Part shown: in pieces, positions 6,461 to 9,449 of the stretch
Numbering within the stretch: position 1 is the first letter of the stretch
Layout of the letters: the number at the start of each line of letters is the position of its first letter
Source of the DNA: an uncultured Ruminococcus sp.
GTDB lineage: Bacteria > Bacillota > Clostridia > Oscillospirales > Ruminococcaceae
Reading direction: 5' to 3'
Length of the DNA: 9,449 nt
Assembly (NCBI GenBank): GCA_900752785.1
Contig: CAADWP010000042.1
Location: 1 to 9,449 of the forward strand
Made by a program: the position numbers and the translations under genes
Notes under the pieces: model-generated
What the model saw: the letters and a program-made list of their open reading frames with translations, nothing else
Database searches by the model: none
What the model was told of the DNA's origin: nothing

Positions 6461-7027
6461 TCAAAGGTCTATGAAATTTTTAAGCATTGCCCTGCCGTCC
6501 GGAGTCATAATAGACTCAGGGTGAAATTGAACGCCAAAAATATTAAAATTTTTATGTCGAACCGCCATTACCTCGCCGTCGTCAGCAACAGCGATAATTT
6601 CAAGACAATCTGGGATCGTTTCGGGATCTGCCGCAAGAGAATGATAACGCGCAACCGGAGCGCATTCACCGATTCCCGAAAACAAAGGACAATCATGATT
6701 AAATTTTATAATAGACTGCTTTCCATGCATAAGTTTACGAGCATACGTAATCTTTGCTCCATAAGCAGAACAGATAGCCTGATGACCAAGGCAAACCCCC
6801 AATGTCGGAATCTTTTGACAAACTGTCTTTGCCGCTTCAATTATAATTCCCGCATCCTCAGGACGTCCCGGACCGGGAGAAATAATAATCTTTTCGGGTG
6901 CAAGAGTTTCAATCTCGTCAACAGTCATTTCATCATTGCGGATAACCATGATATCAGGCTCGATCTCTCCCACAAGCTGAAAAAGATTGTATGAAAAGCT
7001 GTCGTAATTATCTATAAGCAATATCAT
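6461..7027 (-). CDS. trpG: Anthranilate synthase glutamine amidotransferase subunit
   Basis: TrpG releases ammonia from glutamine and feeds it to TrpE for anthranilate formation. The 188-residue class I amidotransferase has [14 protein letters not shown] at the N-terminus, [11 protein letters not shown] at 50-60, the nucleophile Cys79 in GVCLGHQ, and the triad His169 and Glu171 in FHPES. The ATG overlaps the trpE TGA in the ATGA arrangement, with GAGGAGG (complement of 7035-7041) inside trpE, so the two subunits should be made in equal amounts. In some Gram-positive bacteria this type also serves as PabA for folate. Its place in the trp operon argues for the tryptophan role first. Confidence 0.96.
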   Translation of the reverse strand: MILLIDNYDSFSYNLFQLVGEIEPDIMVIRNDEMTVDEIETLAPEKIIISPGPGRPEDAGIIIEAAKTVCQKIPTLGVCLGHQAICSAYGAKITYARKLMHGKQSIIKFNHDCPLFSGIGECAPVARYHSLAADPETIPDCLEIIAVADDGEVMAVRHKNFNIFGVQFHPESIMTPDGRAMLKNFIDL

Positions 7028-8490
7028 TCGTCTGCCTCCTCAGCCATTTTCAAGGCGTTAACAACTGCCGCCGCCTTATTGATACATTCCTGATATTCTT
7101 TCTCGGGAACAGAATCCGCCACGATACCTGCGCCGCTTCTGACAAAAACCTTGCCGTTCTTTTTGTAGGCTATCCTGATCGCAATGCAGGTGTCCAGATT
7201 TCCCGTAAAGTCAATATAGCCTATCGCTCCGCCGTAAATTCCACGCTTGTTGTTTTCAAGAGCGGCAATAAGCTGACAGGCTCTTATCTTAGGCGCCCCA
7301 GAGAGCGTTCCTGCCGGAAGAACCGCGCTTACAGCATCAAGTGCATCAAACTCCTCACGAATCTCGCCGCGGACCGTTGAACCGATGTGCATAACGTGTG
7401 AATACCGCTCTATGCTGTGAAGCTTTTCAACGGCAACGCTGCCGAATTTACTGATCTTTCCAAGATCGTTGCGCCCGAGATCGACCAGCATATTGTGCTC
7501 CGAAAGCTCCTTTTCATCGGCAAGCAGACCAGCCTCGATCTCCTTGTCCTCCTGTTCTGTCTTGCCCCTCGGACGAGTTCCTGCAAGAGGGAAAGTATGC
7601 AGAACACCGTTTTCAAGCTTGACGAGAGTTTCAGGGGAAGCGCCTGCGATTTCAACATCAGTACCCGAAAAATAGAACATATATGGCGATGGATTGATTG
7701 TCCTCAGTACGCGGTAGGTATTAAGAAGACTTCCTTCAAAACCTGCACTGAATCTGTTAGAAAGAACAATCTGGAATATATCCCCTTCAAAGATATGTCG
7801 CTTCGCCTTTTCGACCATTGCACAATATTTTTCCTTATCAAAAAGAGAGGTGATATCGGTAGTCATTCTGCCTGAATACTCCTTTGTCCGTTCACCTTTT
7901 CTAAGCAGCTCTGCAATACCGCGCAGCTCCATTTTTGCCTTGTTATACCCGCTTTCACCATCACTAAGATACATATTGGATATAAGAATTATTTTTTGCC
8001 GAAAATTATCGAATGCAATAACTTTATCAAAAAGCATCAGATCAACATCCTTAAAATTTTCGGTATCCTCAACGTCACGTCTCAGCAAACTTTCCGTATA
8101 TGAGAGAAAATCATAAGAAAAATAGCCAACAAGACCTCCCGTAAATGAAGGAAGAAAATCAAATTTTGGACTTCTGTAATTCGCGAGAATGCTGCGTATC
8201 TGAATCCTTGGATCAACCGATTCTATTCTAATATCGCCTATCGTCATTGAAGTTCCTGAACAAGTGATCTGCATTTTAGGTTCAAATCCAAGAAAGGTAT
8301 AGCGTCCCCATTTCTCTTTTTCAGCAACGGATTCAAGCATATAACAATGTGTAGAAATATTTTTCAATTTCATTATTGCCTCGATAGGTGTACATATATC
8401 TGACATTATCTCGCAGCTTACAGGAACAATATCATATTTTCCGCTTTCAGCGAGTTCTTTAATTTTATTAAACTTTGGTAAAAATTCCAT
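7024..8490 (-). CDS. trpE: Anthranilate synthase component I
   Basis: TrpE converts chorismate to anthranilate with ammonia from TrpG. The 488-residue protein begins MEFLPKFNKIKELAESG. MLES at 51-54 matches the LLES element that binds tryptophan for feedback inhibition. The chorismate-binding catalytic half shows GDIFQIVLS at 236-244, TRPRG at 305-309, LPAGTLSGAPK at 391-401 and RSGAGIVADS at 451-460. The start at 8490 is set by GGAGGTG (complement of 8495-8501). A longer open frame from 8538 would begin inside the leader terminator and is rejected. It is the first gene after the T-box, so its expression responds to tRNA-Trp charging as well as enzyme inhibition by tryptophan. Confidence 0.97.
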   Translation of the reverse strand: MEFLPKFNKIKELAESGKYDIVPVSCEIMSDICTPIEAIMKLKNISTHCYMLESVAEKEKWGRYTFLGFEPKMQITCSGTSMTIGDIRIESVDPRIQIRSILANYRSPKFDFLPSFTGGLVGYFSYDFLSYTESLLRRDVEDTENFKDVDLMLFDKVIAFDNFRQKIILISNMYLSDGESGYNKAKMELRGIAELLRKGERTKEYSGRMTTDITSLFDKEKYCAMVEKAKRHIFEGDIFQIVLSNRFSAGFEGSLLNTYRVLRTINPSPYMFYFSGTDVEIAGASPETLVKLENGVLHTFPLAGTRPRGKTEQEDKEIEAGLLADEKELSEHNMLVDLGRNDLGKISKFGSVAVEKLHSIERYSHVMHIGSTVRGEIREEFDALDAVSAVLPAGTLSGAPKIRACQLIAALENNKRGIYGGAIGYIDFTGNLDTCIAIRIAYKKNGKVFVRSGAGIVADSVPEKEYQECINKAAAVVNALKMAEEADE

Positions 8491-8513
8491 AATACACCTC
8501 CAATAATGCAAAC

Positions 8514-8549
8514 AAAAAGTCCTTGACAGACTTCTCATCTGTCAAGGAC
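8514..8549 (-). terminator. T-box regulated terminator
   Basis: Positions 8519-8530 and 8538-8549 form a perfect 12-bp stem with a 7-base loop, followed on the minus strand by five T residues (complement of 8514-8518). It ends about 13 bases before the trpE Shine-Dalgarno. The 5' side of its stem is shared with the antiterminator of the T-box, which makes the two folds mutually exclusive. Confidence 0.94.
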
Positions 8550-8786
8550 GAATAAACATCCGCGGTGCCACCTTGATTCACGGTATATACCGTGCGCCTT
8601 ATGGGATACCAACATATCCCTGACTTCTGACGCGAGTCAAACGTCGCAGAATACTCTGCCATGATTATGGCATTTGACTGCGCCCTCAGCGGTCCATTTA
8701 CTGACTTGTTTTACATCCGGCTCGCACCTTCCCGGACTCTCTGTGGAAGCATCATCAGTTTTATCTCCGCCTCAACGGTTTAATTT
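8514..8786 (-). promoter_or_regulatory. Tryptophan-specific T-box leader
   Basis: This roughly 270-nt leader between promoter and trpE has all T-box parts. The distal stem I has AGAGAG and GGTGCGAG words. The specifier is UGG, the tryptophan codon (complement of 8694-8696), followed by a purine in the sequence AAATGGACC. A stem III-like hairpin follows (GGGATA pairing with TATCCC). The T-box AAGGTGGCACCGCGG is the complement of 8560-8574. The bulge reads UGGC, which pairs with GCCA, fitting the G discriminator of tRNA-Trp. Uncharged tRNA-Trp stabilises the antiterminator, which uses AAGG of the T-box and CCTT of the terminator stem, and allows transcription into trpE. Confidence 0.96.
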
Positions 8787-8792
8787 ACACTT

Positions 8793-8821
8793 ATTATAAC
8801 ACTGCATTAGTAATTTGTCAA
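8793..8821 (-). promoter_or_regulatory. Consensus promoter of the trp operon
   Basis: On the minus strand TTGACA (complement of 8816-8821) and TATAAT (complement of 8793-8798) are separated by 17 bases, a full consensus match. Transcription should begin near 8786. No TRAP or TrpR-type operator is evident over it, so control appears to be by the T-box downstream. Confidence 0.93.
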
Positions 8822-8850
8822 GAGGTTAAAAAAATAAAATCTATTTAACT

Positions 8851-8886
8851 AAAAAACTCCGCCCTTACTAAAAAGTAAGGGCGGAG
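8851..8886 (-). terminator. Terminator of the tRNA transcript
   Basis: CTCCGCCCTTAC-type arms at 8857-8868 and 8875-8886 pair perfectly over 12 bp, and six T residues follow on the minus strand (complement of 8851-8856). The stem begins only 3 bases after the encoded CCA of the tRNA and ends about 30 bases before the trp promoter. It insulates the trp operon from the rRNA/tRNA transcription upstream. Confidence 0.95.
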
Positions 8887-8889
8887 AAA

Positions 8890-8966
8890 TGGTGGGCCAT
8901 CGGGGACTCGAACCCAGGACCGACCGGTTATGAGCCGGTAGCTCTGACCAACTGAGCTAATGGCCC
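8890..8966 (-). tRNA. tRNA with anticodon CAU (elongator Met or lysidine-type Ile2)
   Basis: The 77-nt gene folds into a normal cloverleaf: acceptor GGGCCAT/ATGGCCC, D stem GCTC/GAGC, anticodon stem ACCGG/CCGGT around the loop CTCATAA, and T loop TTCGAGT. The discriminator is A and CCA is encoded. The anticodon CAU excludes neither elongator tRNA-Met nor tRNA-Ile2, which reads AUA after TilS modification of C34. The C4-G69 and C5-G68 pairs are the ones described as TilS determinants in Escherichia coli, which tips the call slightly toward Ile2. The T stem has one U-C mismatch at its second pair. It lies about 220 bases downstream of the 5S terminator; no clear promoter of its own is seen in that gap. 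Confidence 0.93.
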
Positions 8967-9184
8967 GCGAGGGGGGAATAAGTTCACATGGAGTTAATAT
9001 CTTTACGGCAAGGTTAAGTGATATAAGCGATGAAAAAGCGCAGCATACATCAGTATACTTTCACTTTCTCATCTTGTCCTGTCAAAATTATGCTTGAAAA
9101 TTCGCACACAATTTCTATGTAAACTGGTTCAAAGAAAAAGTGGGAAATTAATAAATGCGGAGAAAAATTAAAAGAAGTTATATG

Positions 9185-9211
9185 AAAAACGGAAGCATAA
9201 GAGCTTCCGTT
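9185..9211 (-). terminator. Terminator after 5S rRNA
   Basis: AACGGAAGC at 9188-9196 pairs with GCTTCCGTT at 9203-9211 around a 6-base loop, and a short T run follows on the minus strand. It lies about 10 bases past the 5S 3' end and closes the rRNA operon. The region between it and the tRNA (8967-9184) contains no gene that I can support. Confidence 0.85.
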
Positions 9212-9220
9212 AACATAAAA

Positions 9221-9339
<119 letters not shown>

Positions 9340-9393
9340 TAAAACTGAACAAGCAAAGGAAGCGGAGGGAGAACAATGAAGCATGAAGAAAAA

Positions 9394-9449
9394 GGAAAAG
9401 CCCTCGACCGATTAGTACCTGCAAGCTGAACGTGTCACCACGCTTACAC
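9394..9449 (-). rRNA. rrl: 3' end of 23S ribosomal RNA (partial)
   Basis: The last 56 bases on the minus strand include GTACTAATCGGTCGAGGGCTT, the typical 3' end of Firmicute 23S rRNA, ending at about 9394. The rest of the gene lies beyond the window. A spacer of about 54 bases separates it from 5S, the usual 23S-5S order. Confidence 0.94.

Noticed and set aside
8491..8662. Minus-strand frames inside the trp leader, including a 48-bp upstream extension of trpE and a frame containing the T-box
   Set aside because: These overlap the terminator and T-box elements, which are clearly RNA structures. TrpE family sequence begins at 8490 with its own ribosome binding site.
9052..9085. Promoter for the tRNA with TTGACA (complement of 9080-9085) and TATACT (complement of 9052-9057)
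   Set aside because: The spacer is 22 bases, too long for a working sigma-A promoter. No better pair was found in the gap.

Overview
The window looks like the chromosome of a low-to-mid GC, spore-forming Gram-positive bacterium, most likely a clostridium of the Ruminococcus/Oscillospiraceae kind. The evidence is strong AGGAGG-type ribosome binding sites, TTGACA-17-TATAAT promoters, a tRNA-Trp T-box in front of the tryptophan operon, a 27-residue SpoVM-like sporulation microprotein, and Firmicute-type 5S and 23S rRNA. The genus call is an inference.

Layout. Positions 1-52 may hold the last codons of a plus-strand gene. Positions 53-497 are AT-rich and carry no convincing gene, but they are full of palindromes: a perfect 17-bp inverted repeat just after a predicted promoter, a GC-richer hairpin, and two diverged copies of a 26-bp repeat. 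These precede a solitary Phd/YefM-type antitoxin (498-770) with no toxin beside it. Next comes a two-gene plus-strand unit with a consensus promoter: a PspA/IM30 protein (944-1645) and a 55-residue single-pass membrane protein (1670-1837). A strong hairpin at 1842-1877 sits between this unit and the minus-strand genes and can serve as terminator for both.

From there to the right edge the annotated genes are on the minus strand. Read in the direction of transcription, starting from the right edge, the order is: 3' end of 23S rRNA, 5S rRNA, a terminator, a tRNA with anticodon CAU, a terminator, the trp promoter, the T-box leader (specifier UGG, bulge UGGC), then trpE, trpG, trpD, a fused trpC-trpF, trpB, trpA and finally spoVM.

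Together the six trp genes encode all seven activities from chorismate to tryptophan. The genes are tightly packed (overlaps or gaps of at most 17 bases), so they are almost certainly one transcript, controlled by uncharged tRNA-Trp at the leader terminator. spoVM lies 61 bases beyond trpA with no clear terminator between them, so read-through is possible, although a sporulation gene would be expected to have its own promoter. The points most worth following are the unlisted spoVM and its repeat-masked Shine-Dalgarno, the palindrome cluster ahead of the orphan antitoxin, and the Asp-to-Glu change at a catalytic position of TrpA. I see no clearly new multi-gene system in this window.
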